A DNA stretch of 64,000 bases from Streptomyces sp. CB00455 (GCF_001905445.1 NZ_LIVQ01000009.1:105512-169511); one strand, 5' to 3'; shown: positions 19,269 through 28,913, counted from the stretch's first letter. Made by a program: numbers and translations. The notes: generated from the letters alone by a model not told the origin.

Positions 19269-20356
19269 GCGGCGACCTCTCCGAACGCCGCCGTCAGCAC
19301 GGCCGGGTCGGGGCCCTCCAGGACGGTCGGCTTGCCCAGTCCGTCGAGGACGATGAAGCGCAGCAGGTCACCGCGGGACTTCTTGTCGACCTTCATGGTC
19401 TCCAGCAGCTTGGGCCACTGGTCGCCGCGATAGGTCAGGGGCAGCCCGACGGAGGCGAGGACGGCCTTGTGCCGGTCGGCGGTGGCGTCGTCGAGGCGGC
19501 CCGCGAGGCGGCCCAGCTCGGCGGCGAAGACCATGCCGACGGAGACCGCGGCGCCGTGGCGCCACTTGTAGCGCTCGTTCTTCTCGATGGCGTGTGCGAG
19601 GGTGTGGCCGTAGTTGAGGATCTCGCGGAGTCCGGACTCCTTGAGGTCACTGGAGACCACGTCCGCCTTGACCCGGATGGAGCGCACGATCAGCTCGGCG
19701 GTGTGCGGGCCCGCGGGCGTGCGGGCCGCCTGCGGGTCCTCCTCGATCAGGTCGAGGATCACCGGGTCGGAGATGAAGCCGGCCTTGATGATCTCGGCGA
19801 GGCCGCTGACGTAGTCGTGGACCGGCAGCGAGTCGAGCGCGGCCAGGTCGCACAGGACCCCGGCGGGCGGGTGGAAGGCGCCCACCAGGTTCTTGCCCTC
19901 GGCGGTGTTGATGCCGGTCTTGCCGCCGACGGCCGCGTCCACCATCGCGAGGACGGTGGTCGGCACGGCGATCCAGCGCACTCCGCGCAGCCAGGTGGCC
20001 GCGACGAAGCCCGCGAGGTCGGTGGTGGCCCCGCCGCCGACACCGACGATCACGTCGGTGCGGGTGAAGCCGGACTGGCCGAGCGCCTTCCAGCAGTAGG
20101 CGGCCACCTCGGCCGTCTTGGCCTCCTCGGCGTTCGGCACCTGGATGGCGACCGCCTCGAAGCCCTGCTCGGCCAGGTCGTCGCGCAGCGCCTCACCGGT
20201 GGAGGCCAGCGCCTCGGGGTGGACCACGGCGACCCGCCGGGCCTTCGTACCGATGAGGGAGCCGAGCTCGCCGAGCAGCTGCCGGCCGACCAGCACGTCG
20301 TACGCTTCGTGTCCGGCACTGGCGCCGACGTTGATCCGCGTCACCTGGTCTGTCAT
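19265..20356 (-). CDS. aroB: 3-dehydroquinate synthase
   Basis: AroB makes 3-dehydroquinate from DAHP using NAD and zinc. The 363-residue protein has the GVGGGATTDLAGFVA NAD loop, the PTTVLAMVDAAVGGKTGIN segment, and the zinc His in LNYGHTLAHAIE. The ATG at 20356 overlaps the aroK stop. The long in-frame extension through aroK was rejected. Confidence 0.97.
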   Translation of the reverse strand: MTDQVTRINVGASAGHEAYDVLVGRQLLGELGSLIGTKARRVAVVHPEALASTGEALRDDLAEQGFEAVAIQVPNAEEAKTAEVAAYCWKALGQSGFTRTDVIVGVGGGATTDLAGFVAATWLRGVRWIAVPTTVLAMVDAAVGGKTGINTAEGKNLVGAFHPPAGVLCDLAALDSLPVHDYVSGLAEIIKAGFISDPVILDLIEEDPQAARTPAGPHTAELIVRSIRVKADVVSSDLKESGLREILNYGHTLAHAIEKNERYKWRHGAAVSVGMVFAAELGRLAGRLDDATADRHKAVLASVGLPLTYRGDQWPKLLETMKVDKKSRGDLLRFIVLDGLGKPTVLEGPDPAVLTAAFGEVAA

Positions 20357-20871
20357 ACGTCCTTCAACTCCAGAGCGTCGAGGACCGCCTGGGCGACCTC
20401 TTCGGGGGTGCGGTCGTCGGTGGCCACCACGACGCGCGCGACTTCGGTGTACAGGGGGCGCCGGGCGTCCATCAGCTCGCGCCACTGGCGGCGCGGATTG
20501 ACGGCCAGCAGCGGGCGGGCGGCGCCGAGGCCCACGCGCCGTACCGCTTCCTCGACCTCCATCGACAGGTAGGCGACGGGGAGCCCGGCCAGCAGCGTGC
20601 GCGTGCTGCCGTCGAGGACGGCGCCGCCGCCGAGGGCGAGGACTCCGGTGTGCTCGGCGACGGCGGCGGCGACCGCCTGCCGTTCCAGTTCACGGAAGTA
20701 CGGCTCGCCCTCGTCGACGAACAGGTCGGCGATCTCCCGGCCTTGGGCGGCGACGATGTCGGCGTCGGTGTCCCGGTAGGGGACGCCGAGCCGCTGCGCG
20801 ATCAGCGCACCCACCGTGGACTTGCCGCTGCCCATGGGCCCGACCAGGACGACCAGTGGTCCGCCGGTCAC
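20353..20871 (-). CDS. aroK: Shikimate kinase
   Basis: AroK phosphorylates shikimate at the 3-hydroxyl. The 172-residue protein shows the P-loop GPMGSGKST, the DTDADIV shikimate-binding Asp, FRELERQAV, and the GGGAVL loop. The GTG at 20871 overlaps the aroC stop by 4 bases. It is part of the coupled aroC-aroK-aroB-aroQ run. Confidence 0.96.
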   Translation of the reverse strand: MTGGPLVVLVGPMGSGKSTVGALIAQRLGVPYRDTDADIVAAQGREIADLFVDEGEPYFRELERQAVAAAVAEHTGVLALGGGAVLDGSTRTLLAGLPVAYLSMEVEEAVRRVGLGAARPLLAVNPRRQWRELMDARRPLYTEVARVVVATDDRTPEEVAQAVLDALELKDV

Positions 20872-22052
20872 CGGATCTGCAGGTTGTCGAGGTACGAGCG
20901 GACGTTGCGGCGGGTCTCCGGGACGGAGTCGCCGCCGAACTTCTCGACGAGGGCGTCGGCCAGCACGAGGGCGACCATGGCCTCGGCCACGATGCCGGCG
21001 GCCGGGACGGCGCACACGTCGGAGCGCTGGTGGTGGGCCACCGTCGCCTCGCCGGTCGCCACGTCCACGGTCGCGAGCGCGCGCGGCACGGTGGCGATGG
21101 GCTTCATGGCGGCCCGTACGCGCAGCAGTTCGCCGGTGGTCAGACCGCCCTCGGTGCCGCCGGAGCGGCCGGTGGTCCGCTTGAGGCCCTCGGCGGTGGA
21201 GACGATCTCGTCGTGCGCCTGGGATCCGGGCACGCGGGCCAGCTCGAAGCCGTCGCCGACCTCGACTCCCTTGATGGCCTGGATGCCCATGAGCGCGGCG
21301 GCGAGGCGGGCGTCGAGCCGGCGGTCCCAGTGGACGTGCGAGCCCAGGCCGACGGGCACCCCGTAGGCCAGGACCTCGACGACGCCGCCGAGCGTGTCGC
21401 CGTCCTTGTGGGCCTGGTCGATCTCGGCGACCATCGCCTTGCTCGCGTCCGCGTCCAGGCAGCGCACCGGGTCGGCGTCGAGCCTGTCGACGTCGGCGGG
21501 GGTGGGGTGGAGGCCGTACGGGGCCTTGGCCGAGGCCAGTTCCACCACGTGCGAGACGATCTCGATGCCGGCGGCCTCCTTGATGAAGGACCGGGCGATG
21601 GCGCCGAGTGCGACGCGGGCGGCGGTCTCACGGGCGCTGGCGCGCTCCAGGATCGGCCGGGCCTCGTCGAAGCCGTACTTCTGCATGCCCGCCAGGTCGG
21701 CGTGGCCGGGTCGCGGGCGGGTCAGCGGCGCGTTGCGGCCGGTGTCCTTCAGCAGCGAGGGGTCGACCGGGTCGGCCGACATGACGGTCTCCCACTTCGG
21801 CCACTCGGTGTTGCCGATCATGACGGCGACGGGGGAACCCAGCGACAGGCCGTGCCGGACGCCGCCGAGGAAGGTGATCTCGTCCTGCTCGAACTTCATC
21901 CGGGCGCCGCGGCCGTAGCCGAGCCGGCGCCGGGCCAGGTGGTCGGCCACCAGCTCGGTGGTGACGGGGACGCCGGCGGGAAGGCCCTCCAGCGTCGCTA
22001 CCAGCGCCGGTCCGTGGGACTCCCCGGCGGTCAGCCAACGCAACCTGCTCAA
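20868..22052 (-). CDS. aroC: Chorismate synthase
   Basis: AroC converts EPSP to chorismate with reduced FMN. The 394-residue protein has the three family signatures: GESHGPAL at the start, the RHGLSLGSPV and RPRPGHADLAG region, and RSDVCAVPAAG near the end. The start is TTG at 22052, which gives the family-typical N-terminus (SRLRWLTAGESHG) behind GAGGAG. No in-frame ATG or GTG fits as well. Confidence 0.96.
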   Translation of the reverse strand: MSRLRWLTAGESHGPALVATLEGLPAGVPVTTELVADHLARRRLGYGRGARMKFEQDEITFLGGVRHGLSLGSPVAVMIGNTEWPKWETVMSADPVDPSLLKDTGRNAPLTRPRPGHADLAGMQKYGFDEARPILERASARETAARVALGAIARSFIKEAAGIEIVSHVVELASAKAPYGLHPTPADVDRLDADPVRCLDADASKAMVAEIDQAHKDGDTLGGVVEVLAYGVPVGLGSHVHWDRRLDARLAAALMGIQAIKGVEVGDGFELARVPGSQAHDEIVSTAEGLKRTTGRSGGTEGGLTTGELLRVRAAMKPIATVPRALATVDVATGEATVAHHQRSDVCAVPAAGIVAEAMVALVLADALVEKFGGDSVPETRRNVRSYLDNLQIR

Positions 22053-22219
22053 CGATGCTCCTCATGCTCGCGCCTGGCACAGCGACGGCGCGATCGGGTG
22101 CGCGGCCCGGACCCGCCGTACCCGATCCTCCCACGTCCGGGTCGCCGCACCGGCCCCGGTCCAGCTGTCGGACGGCGACGCACGCCAGGGCGCGCACCGC
22201 GGCCGGTGGCCGGAGCGGC

Positions 22220-23047
22220 TCAGTGGCGGGTCCTGAGGGCGCTCTCGCCCGCGGCCCTCAGGGCCGCCGGCGGGGGGGCCGGGCGTCCCGTCATCTGCTC
22301 GACCTGGAGGACGGCCTGGTGGACCAGCAGGTCCAGGCCGCCCAGCAGTGTGCCGCCGCGCTGCGACCAGGCGGCGGCGAGGGCGGTCGGCCAGGGGTCG
22401 TAGAGGACGTCGAAGAGGGTGCCCGCGGCGGCGGGTACGGCCGCGGCCAGTTCGTCGGTGGCCCCGGCCGGGGTGGTGGCGATCACCAGCGGCGCGGCCA
22501 GCGCCCGGGCCGCCTGCGACCAGTCGGCCGTGCGGACCGGGACCCCGAGCCGCTCGCCCCACTGCCGCATCTCGCCGGCGCGGGCCGCCGAGCGGACGTA
22601 CGCCGTGACCTCGCCGGCGCAGACCCGTGAGAGCGCCGCGAGCGCCGAGGAGGCGGTGGCTCCGGCCCCCAGGATGGCGGCGGACTCCACCTTCTCGATG
22701 CCGCGCTCGTGGAGCGCGGCGACGATGCCGGGGATGTCGGTGTTGTCCCCCAGGCGGCGCCCGTCCTCCGTCAGGACGACCGTGTTGACGGCCTCGACGG
22801 AGGCGGCCGTCTCGCTGACGCCGTCGAGCAGCGCGATGACCGCCCGCTTCAGCGGCATGGTGAGCGAGAGCCCGGCCCACTCGGGGCCGAGGCCGGCGAG
22901 GAACCCCGGGAGCGCGGCCTCGTCGACCTCGAAACGGTCGTACGACCAGTGGTCGAGGCCGAGCTCCCGGTAGGCGGCGCGGTGCAGCACCGGCGAGAGG
23001 GAGTGCTCGATGGGCGAGCCCAGGACCGCGGCCCTTGTGCGTGACAT
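22220..23047 (-). CDS. aroE: Shikimate dehydrogenase
   Basis: AroE reduces 3-dehydroshikimate with NADPH. The 275-residue protein has the substrate-binding GSPIEHSLSPVLH and SLTMPLK segments (catalytic Lys), the DNTDI motif, and the dinucleotide loop ILGAGATASSALAAL. The ATG is at 23047, 7 bases after the mltG stop. A 167-bp spacer precedes aroC. Confidence 0.95.
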   Translation of the reverse strand: MSRTRAAVLGSPIEHSLSPVLHRAAYRELGLDHWSYDRFEVDEAALPGFLAGLGPEWAGLSLTMPLKRAVIALLDGVSETAASVEAVNTVVLTEDGRRLGDNTDIPGIVAALHERGIEKVESAAILGAGATASSALAALSRVCAGEVTAYVRSAARAGEMRQWGERLGVPVRTADWSQAARALAAPLVIATTPAGATDELAAAVPAAAGTLFDVLYDPWPTALAAAWSQRGGTLLGGLDLLVHQAVLQVEQMTGRPAPPPAALRAAGESALRTRH

Positions 23048-23054
23048 GCCGTGC

Positions 23055-24830
23055 CTACCCGCCGTTCTTCTGCTTCTGCCGCTCCAGGAACTCCGCGACC
23101 AGCTTCTGGTGCTCGTCGTAGGTCTGGGTGAAGGTCGTCGTGGTGCCGTCGACCGACACGAAGAACATCCAGCCGCCGTGATCGGGGTTGAGCGTGGCGC
23201 TCAGCGCGTCCGCGCCGGGGTTCCCGATGGGGCCCGGGGGCAGTCCCTTGACGAAGTGCGTGTTGTAGGGGTGGTCGAGCGCCCTCGCCTCCTTCATCGA
23301 GAAGTTGATGTTGCTCGTGCCCTTGAGGTAGTTGTACGTGGAGTCGAACTCCAGCTTCTGGTTGGTGACGTCGTTGGTCTTCTTGAGGCGGTTGTAGACC
23401 ACCTCGGACATCTTCCGGAAGTCGTCGTGGTTCTTGCCCTCGGCGTTGACGAGGCTGGCGACCGTGACCACCTGGAGCGGGTTCTCCAGGCCCAGGTCCT
23501 TCGCCTTGGCCTCGATGCCCAGCTCGGTGTACTTGTCCGTCGCCTGCTTGATCATCTGCTTGAGCAGCGACTCGGGCGTGGTGTCCTTGCTGAGGTCGTA
23601 GCGCGCCGGGTACAGGAAGCCTTCGAGCGGGTCCATGATCTTCGGGTTGTTGCCCGCCCAGGCCGGCAGGCCGAGGTTCTTGCCCTGGCTCTTGGCGATG
23701 GCCTCGGTGGTGCCCTCGGGCTTGCCGAGCCGGGTGTCGATCGCCTTGTAGACCTCGCTGTTCCGCTTGCCCTCGGGCACCGTGATCACGTTCAGCTTGG
23801 TGGGGTCGGTCATCAGCGTGACGGCGGCCGCGGCCGACATCTTCTTCTTGAGCGGGTAGACGCCCGGCTGGATCGACTTGCCCTTGGGGTTCACGTGCGC
23901 CGCGGTGGTGAACGCCTCCACGCTCGCGACGATGCCCTGCTTCTTCAGGATGTTGCCCATCGTGGCCAGCGAGGCGCCCTTGGGGATCTCCACGTCGACC
24001 GACTCGCCGGTGCCCTCGCCCGCGTAGTCCGCGGCCGTGGCGAACCGGTCCTTGATGTACGTGTAGCCGTAGTACCCGCCGCCGCCCACCACGCCGATGA
24101 TGACGACCGCGGCGAGCAGGCAGGCCGTACCGCTGCGCTGTTTGGGCTTGCCTCCCTTGCCGCCCTTGCGGCCCGAGCGGCGGCCGCCGTCCGCGGGCCC
24201 GTCCCCTTCGTCGTCGCCGCCGCCCGTGAGGAGGCCGGTCTCCGGCTCCTCCTCGGCCTGCTCGGCCGGTTCCGGCTCCAGGTGGCGGCGGCCGGGGGGC
24301 TGCGGCGGCGGGTAGGCGTCCGGCGTGGTGTACAGGTCCGGGGTCTCACCGGGATAGCCGCTGACGGGCTGCTGGGCGTAGGGGTCCACGCCGGCGTAGG
24401 CGTCGCTCTGCGCGGCGGCGGCCACGTACTGGCTCTGGCCGGTGTCCCAGCCCTGCGAGTCGTACACCGGCTGCTGGGGAGCGTAGGCGCCCTGCTGCTG
24501 GGGGTACTGCTGCTGCTGCGGGTGCGGCTGCTCCGGATGCGGCTGCTGCGGATGCGGCTGCTGCGGGTACAGGTGCTCGGCGTGCGGCTGCTGCGGGTGC
24601 GCGTGCTGCTGCTGCGCGTGCTGCTGCTGCGCGTGCTGCTGCGGCACGTACTCCTGGTGCTGCGGGTACTGCTGCTGGTACTGCGGCTCCTGCGGGTAGT
24701 CCTGCTGCGGGGCGCCGCCGTACGGCGCGTGGCCCTGCTGGGTCTGGTGCGCGGTCCACGCCAGGTCCCCGTACAGGGGGTCCTCGGGGTGCCACGGTTC
24801 GGAGCCACCGCCCCGGCCATACTCAGTCAT
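23055..24830 (-). CDS. mltG: Endolytic murein transglycosylase MltG with long Gln/His/Pro-rich cytosolic region
   Basis: MltG cuts nascent glycan strands in the membrane and sets peptidoglycan chain length. The 591-residue protein has a cytosolic region of about 240 residues (Gln/His/Pro-rich at 41-114, then acidic and basic stretches). One membrane helix follows (CLLAAVVIIGVVGGGGYYGY), then a LysM-like part and the YceG domain. The catalytic Glu lies in VASLVNAEG, with GLPPGPIGNPGADA downstream. The cytosolic tail is far longer than in E. coli. The ATG follows GGGGA. Its neighbours ruvX and aroE match mycobacteria. Confidence 0.93.
   Translation of the reverse strand: MTEYGRGGGSEPWHPEDPLYGDLAWTAHQTQQGHAPYGGAPQQDYPQEPQYQQQYPQHQEYVPQQHAQQQHAQQQHAHPQQPHAEHLYPQQPHPQQPHPEQPHPQQQQYPQQQGAYAPQQPVYDSQGWDTGQSQYVAAAAQSDAYAGVDPYAQQPVSGYPGETPDLYTTPDAYPPPQPPGRRHLEPEPAEQAEEEPETGLLTGGGDDEGDGPADGGRRSGRKGGKGGKPKQRSGTACLLAAVVIIGVVGGGGYYGYTYIKDRFATAADYAGEGTGESVDVEIPKGASLATMGNILKKQGIVASVEAFTTAAHVNPKGKSIQPGVYPLKKKMSAAAAVTLMTDPTKLNVITVPEGKRNSEVYKAIDTRLGKPEGTTEAIAKSQGKNLGLPAWAGNNPKIMDPLEGFLYPARYDLSKDTTPESLLKQMIKQATDKYTELGIEAKAKDLGLENPLQVVTVASLVNAEGKNHDDFRKMSEVVYNRLKKTNDVTNQKLEFDSTYNYLKGTSNINFSMKEARALDHPYNTHFVKGLPPGPIGNPGADALSATLNPDHGGWMFFVSVDGTTTTFTQTYDEHQKLVAEFLERQKQKNGG
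24489..24710 (-). repeat. Degenerate repeats encoding Gln/His/Pro-rich segment of MltG
   Basis: Codons for residues 41-114 of MltG form imperfect short repeats based on QQHA and QPHPQ units. On the plus strand they appear as repeated CTGCTGCGG-like words. The tract is probably prone to length change. Its antisense frames look leucine-rich by chance. Confidence 0.8.
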
Positions 24831-24958
24831 CGGTCCCCTAGAGCCGCGAGACGAAGGCCGCGGACTCCGTCGTCCGCGGCACCCGGTTCCGCCTCTGTGA
24901 AGGTGGGCGACGGCTGTTCGAATGCCGTCTCATCGCGCGGAACGTTACCGTATCGCGA

Positions 24959-25429
24959 TCAGACAACCACTTCGACGCACTCGCCGGGCGGATTACCTGA
25001 TACCCGTTCGGTCTCAAGAGCGTTCTGAAGGATCACCACTGCGGCCGCCTGATCGATGACCGAACGGCCCTTCTTGGCGTTCCTCCCCGAGGCCCGCAGG
25101 CCCTGGGCGGCGGTGACCGTCGTCATGCGCTCGTCCACCAGTCGGACCGTCACCGGCTTGATGCCCTTGGCCAGTTCGTTCGCGAAGACGCGCACCTTGG
25201 CCGCGGCCGGCCCCTCCCGCCCGCTGAGCGAGCGGGGCAGACCGACCACGACCTCGAGGGGTTCGTACTCCTCGACGAGCTGCCGCAGCCGCCGGTGGGC
25301 GAAGGGGATGTCCCGGCCCGGGACGGTCTCGACCGGTGTGGCGAGCACCCCGTCGGGGTCGCAGGAGGCGACCCCGATCCGGGCGTCCCCGACGTCGATG
25401 GCCAGCCGGCGGCCGCGGCGCAGTGTCAT
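24959..25429 (-). CDS. ruvX: RuvX/YqgF family RNase H-fold nuclease (pre-16S rRNA processing)
   Basis: YqgF proteins are implicated in 16S rRNA 5'-end maturation and are often called putative Holliday junction resolvases. The 156-residue protein has the N-terminal acidic motif LAIDVGDARIGVA, VVVGLPRSLSGREG, the VRLVDERMTT motif, and the terminal IDQAAAVVILQ segment with its Asp. The ATG is at 25429, 2 bases after the alaS stop, so the two are co-expressed. Confidence 0.93.
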   Translation of the reverse strand: MTLRRGRRLAIDVGDARIGVASCDPDGVLATPVETVPGRDIPFAHRRLRQLVEEYEPLEVVVGLPRSLSGREGPAAAKVRVFANELAKGIKPVTVRLVDERMTTVTAAQGLRASGRNAKKGRSVIDQAAAVVILQNALETERVSGNPPGECVEVVV

Positions 25430-25431
25430 GG

Positions 25432-28101
25432 TCAGGCCGTCTCTGCGACGAGGCGCTCGACCGCGGCGATGGCCTGCGGCACGGCGGCCGGGTTCTGGCC
25501 GCCGCCCTGGGCCACGTCCGGCTTGCCGCCACCGCCGCCGCCGAGGGACTTGGCGGCGGTACGGACCAGGTCGCCCGCCTTCAGGCCGCGCTCGCGGGCG
25601 GCCTCGTTGGTGGCGATCACGGTCAGCGGGCGGTCGTTCGCCGTGGTGAAGAGGGCCACGACGGCCGGACGGTCACCCTGGATGCGGCCGCGGACGTCGA
25701 GGACCAGCCTGCGCAGGTCGTCGGCGCCGGTGCCGTCGGGGACGGTGCCCACGACGAGCGCGACACCGCGGATGTCCTGGGCGCCGGCGGCGAGACCGGC
25801 GGCGGCCTGGAGGACCTTCTCCGCACGGAACTTCTCGATCTCCTTCTCGGCGTCCTTCAGCTTGCCGAGCATGGAGGCGATCTTCTCCGGCAGCTCCTCC
25901 GGACGGCCCTTGACCAGCTCCTGGAGCTGGGCGACGACCGTGTGCTCCTTGGCGAGGAAGTTGTAGGCGTCCACGCCGACCAGCGCCTCGACACGGCGCA
26001 CGCCGGATCCGATCGAGGACTCGCCCAGCAGCTTGACCAGACCCAGCTGGGCGGTGTTGGCGACGTGGGTGCCGCCGCACAGCTCCTTGGAGAAGTCGCC
26101 GATGGTCACGACGCGCACGCGCTCGCCGTACTTCTCGCCGAACTCGGCGATGGCGCCCTGCTTCTTCGCCTCGTCGATGCTCATGATCTCGGCGGTGACG
26201 TCGAGCTCGCGCGAGAGCACGTCGTTGATCTTCTGCTCGACGTCGGTCAGGACCGTGCCGGGGACGGCGTTGGGCGAGCCGAAGTCGAAGCGGAAGCGGC
26301 CGGGCGAGTTCTCCGAGCCGGCCTGGGCGGCCGTGGGGCCGAGCGCGTCGCGCAGCGCCTGGTGGGTCAGGTGCGTGGCCGAGTGGGCGCGGGCGATGGC
26401 CCGGCGGCGGTGGATGTCGATGGCGGCGTACGCGGAGGCGCCCACCGTCACCTCGCCGACCTGGACGGAGCCCTTGTGCACGGATACGCCCGGGACCGGC
26501 TGCTGGACGTCGCGGACCACGATGACGGCGCCGGAGTCGAGCTTGATGCGGCCTTGGTCGGCGAGCTGGCCGCCGCCCTCGGCGTAGAAGGGGGTGCGGT
26601 CCAGGACGACCTCGACCTCGTCGCCCTCGGAGGCGGCGGGCGCGGAGACGCCGTTGACCAGGAGGCCGACGATGGTGGACTCGCCCTGCGTGGTGGCGTA
26701 GCCGGTGAACTCGGTGGCGCCGGAACCGTCGGCGATCTCCCGGTAGGCGGACATGTCCGCGTGGCCGGTCTTCTTGGCCTTGGCGTCGGCCTTGGCGCGG
26801 TCGCGCTGCTCCTGCATGAGGCGGCGGAAGCCGGGCTCGTCCACGGACAGGCCCTGCTCGGCGGCCATCTCCAGGGTGAGGTCGATCGGGAAGCCCCAGG
26901 TGTCGTGGAGCAGGAACGCCTTGTCGCCGGAGAGGACGGTGCCGCCGGCGGCCTTGGTCTCGGTCACGGCGGTGTCGAGGATGTTCGTGCCGCCCTTGAC
27001 GGCCTTGAGGAAGGCGGCCTCTTCGGCGAGCGCGACGGTCTCGATGCGCTTGCGGTCGGTGACCAGCTCCGGGTACTGCTGCCCCATCGTGTCGATCACG
27101 ACGCCGACGAGGTCCTGCACGACCGGGCCGGTGGCGCCCATGAGGCGCATGTTGCGGATGGCGCGGCGCATGATGCGGCGCAGCACGTAGCCGCGGCCCT
27201 CGTTGCCGGGGGTGACGCCGTCGCCGATGAGCATGACGGAGGTGCGGATGTGGTCGGCGACCACGCGCATCGACACGTCGGTGTTCTTCGCGGCGCCGTA
27301 CTGCACACCGGTCAGCTCGGTGGCCTTGTCCATGACCACGCGCAGGGTGTCGGTCTCGTACATGTTCTGCACGCCCTGCAGGATCATCGCGAGGCGTTCG
27401 AGGCCGAGACCGGTGTCGATGTTCTTCGACGGCAGGTCGCCGAGGATCGGGAAGTCTTCCTTCCCGTCGCCGGCGCCGCGCTCGTACTGCATGAAGACCA
27501 GGTTCCAGATCTCCACGTACCGCTCGTCGTTGACGGCCGGGCCGCCCTCGACGCCGAAGTCGGGGCCGCGGTCGTAGTTGATCTCGGAGCACGGGCCGCA
27601 GGGGCCGGGAACGCCCATGGACCAGAAGTTGTCCTTCTTGCCCAGGCGCTGGATGCGCTCGGCGGGGACGCCGATGACGTCACGCCAGATCGTCTCGGCC
27701 TCGTCGTCGTCGAGGTAGACGGTGATCCACAGCTTCTCGGGCTCCAGGCCGTAGCCGCCGTCCGCCACGGAGCCGGTGAGCAGCTCCCAGGCGTACTTGA
27801 TGGCGCCTTCCTTGAAGTAGTCCCCGAAGGAGAAGTTGCCGCACATCTGGAAGAACGTGCCGTGGCGGGTCGTCTTGCCGACCTCTTCGATGTCCGGGGT
27901 ACGGACGCACTTCTGCACACTGGTGGCACGGGGGGCCGGGGGCTTGGTCTCGCCGAGGAAGTACGGCTTGAACGGGACCATGCCCGCGTTGACCAGGAGC
28001 AGAGTCGGGTCGTCCGCGATGAGCGACGCCGAAGGGACAACGGTGTGACCGCGCTCCTCGAAGAAGCTCAGCCAGCGGCGGCGGATCTCAGCCGACTCCA
28101 T
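25432..28101 (-). CDS. alaS: Alanyl-tRNA synthetase
   Basis: AlaRS charges tRNA-Ala. The 889-residue protein has the class II catalytic domain (motif 1 near the start, NAGMVPFK, RKNDLxx-type core), a tRNA-recognition region, and the editing domain with AHSATHL and ELCGGTHVANT, which supply the HxxxH and Cys-His zinc ligands. A C-terminal DHHA1 domain carries the glycine-rich tract. The ATG overlaps the preceding gene stop by one base (TGATG). No T-box leader was seen. Confidence 0.98.
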   Translation of the reverse strand: MESAEIRRRWLSFFEERGHTVVPSASLIADDPTLLLVNAGMVPFKPYFLGETKPPAPRATSVQKCVRTPDIEEVGKTTRHGTFFQMCGNFSFGDYFKEGAIKYAWELLTGSVADGGYGLEPEKLWITVYLDDDEAETIWRDVIGVPAERIQRLGKKDNFWSMGVPGPCGPCSEINYDRGPDFGVEGGPAVNDERYVEIWNLVFMQYERGAGDGKEDFPILGDLPSKNIDTGLGLERLAMILQGVQNMYETDTLRVVMDKATELTGVQYGAAKNTDVSMRVVADHIRTSVMLIGDGVTPGNEGRGYVLRRIMRRAIRNMRLMGATGPVVQDLVGVVIDTMGQQYPELVTDRKRIETVALAEEAAFLKAVKGGTNILDTAVTETKAAGGTVLSGDKAFLLHDTWGFPIDLTLEMAAEQGLSVDEPGFRRLMQEQRDRAKADAKAKKTGHADMSAYREIADGSGATEFTGYATTQGESTIVGLLVNGVSAPAASEGDEVEVVLDRTPFYAEGGGQLADQGRIKLDSGAVIVVRDVQQPVPGVSVHKGSVQVGEVTVGASAYAAIDIHRRRAIARAHSATHLTHQALRDALGPTAAQAGSENSPGRFRFDFGSPNAVPGTVLTDVEQKINDVLSRELDVTAEIMSIDEAKKQGAIAEFGEKYGERVRVVTIGDFSKELCGGTHVANTAQLGLVKLLGESSIGSGVRRVEALVGVDAYNFLAKEHTVVAQLQELVKGRPEELPEKIASMLGKLKDAEKEIEKFRAEKVLQAAAGLAAGAQDIRGVALVVGTVPDGTGADDLRRLVLDVRGRIQGDRPAVVALFTTANDRPLTVIATNEAARERGLKAGDLVRTAAKSLGGGGGGKPDVAQGGGQNPAAVPQAIAAVERLVAETA

Positions 28102-28454
28102 CAGTGGTCCTCATTCCGGTTGTACGAAAACTTCGATCGGTGGATGGTCTGGTCGTTCTCCAGGGCCCGCAGCCGCCGCGGCCCCGGCAGGGGGGTGACG
28201 CTGCCGTTCGGGGCCGGGTGATCGGCGTCCTGCGTCAGGCCCAGGGCGTCGTTCAGTTCGTCCTCGCGCTGCGTCATGCCCGCCTTGACGTCGAGGGCGA
28301 AGTCCTTGAGGCGGTGGCCCGCCTCCACGGCCTTGCCGGCGGCCTGGGCGGCGAGGCTCTCCGGCGTCAGCTGCTTCAGCCGGCGGTTGACCTTGGTGGT
28401 GGCCCATACGCCGGCGGCTGCGCCGGCGGAGAACCAGAAGGCTCGGCGGAACAT
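28101..28454 (-). CDS. DUF6167-type small protein before alaS
   Basis: The function is unknown. The 117-residue protein has a short N-terminal hydrophobic segment (FRRAFWFSAGAAAGVWATT), then a charged helical region, which suggests a membrane-tethered protein. The stop overlaps the alaS ATG by one base. The DUF948 gene ends 8 bp upstream. Streptomyces homologues in this slot are, to my recollection, filed as DUF6167. Confidence 0.75.
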   Translation of the reverse strand: MFRRAFWFSAGAAAGVWATTKVNRRLKQLTPESLAAQAAGKAVEAGHRLKDFALDVKAGMTQREDELNDALGLTQDADHPAPNGSVTPLPGPRRLRALENDQTIHRSKFSYNRNEDH

Positions 28455-28462
28455 CGGCGGTC

Positions 28463-28891
28463 TCAGCCCTTTCGGTTGCGGCGCCGGGCCGCCGGCACCG
28501 TACGGCCGGCGATCACGGTGCGGCGGGGGGTCTTCTGCGGCGCCCCTTCGGTCCGGCCGAGCGCCTTGCGGACGCCGTAGCCGAAGGCCGCGACCTTGAC
28601 CAGGGGCCCGCCGAAGGCGGTGGCCACGGTGGAGGACAGCGCGGAGGCGTTGGAGGTGACCTCCTGGACGTCGCTCGCGATGGCGTCGACCCGGTCGAGC
28701 TGGGTGCGCGCGGAGCGGACGGTGGTGGAGGCGTCGGCCAGCAGCGGAACGGCCTGCTCGGTCACGTCCGCCACCAGCTTGGTGGTCGCCTTGAGCACCT
28801 GGGCCAGCCTCACCAGAACCACGGCGAGGAAGGAGACCAGGATCGCCCAGAAGACGGCCACGAGAATCCCGGCCACCTCTCCACCGGACAC
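28463..28891 (-). CDS. DUF948 membrane protein
   Basis: The function is unknown. The 142-residue protein has an N-terminal membrane helix (VAGILVAVFWAILVSFLAVVLVRL), then a helical region rich in Thr/Val that could form a coiled coil, and a basic tail. This is the DUF948 pattern. The start is GTG at 28891. It leads the run DUF948-DUF6167-alaS-ruvX-mltG-aroE. Confidence 0.8.
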   Translation of the reverse strand: MSGGEVAGILVAVFWAILVSFLAVVLVRLAQVLKATTKLVADVTEQAVPLLADASTTVRSARTQLDRVDAIASDVQEVTSNASALSSTVATAFGGPLVKVAAFGYGVRKALGRTEGAPQKTPRRTVIAGRTVPAARRRNRKG

Positions 28892-28913
28892 GTCACACCG
28901 CTCTCTGTCTGTA

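Noticed and set aside
23010..25028. Plus-strand frame with a Leu/Arg-rich repeat region
   Set aside because: It is the antisense reading of the Gln/His repeats of mltG. No ribosome site or family match.
28102..28160. Possible T-box leader for alaS (also considered for hisS)
   Set aside because: alaS overlaps the upstream gene and hisS has only a 10-bp gap, so no leader space exists.
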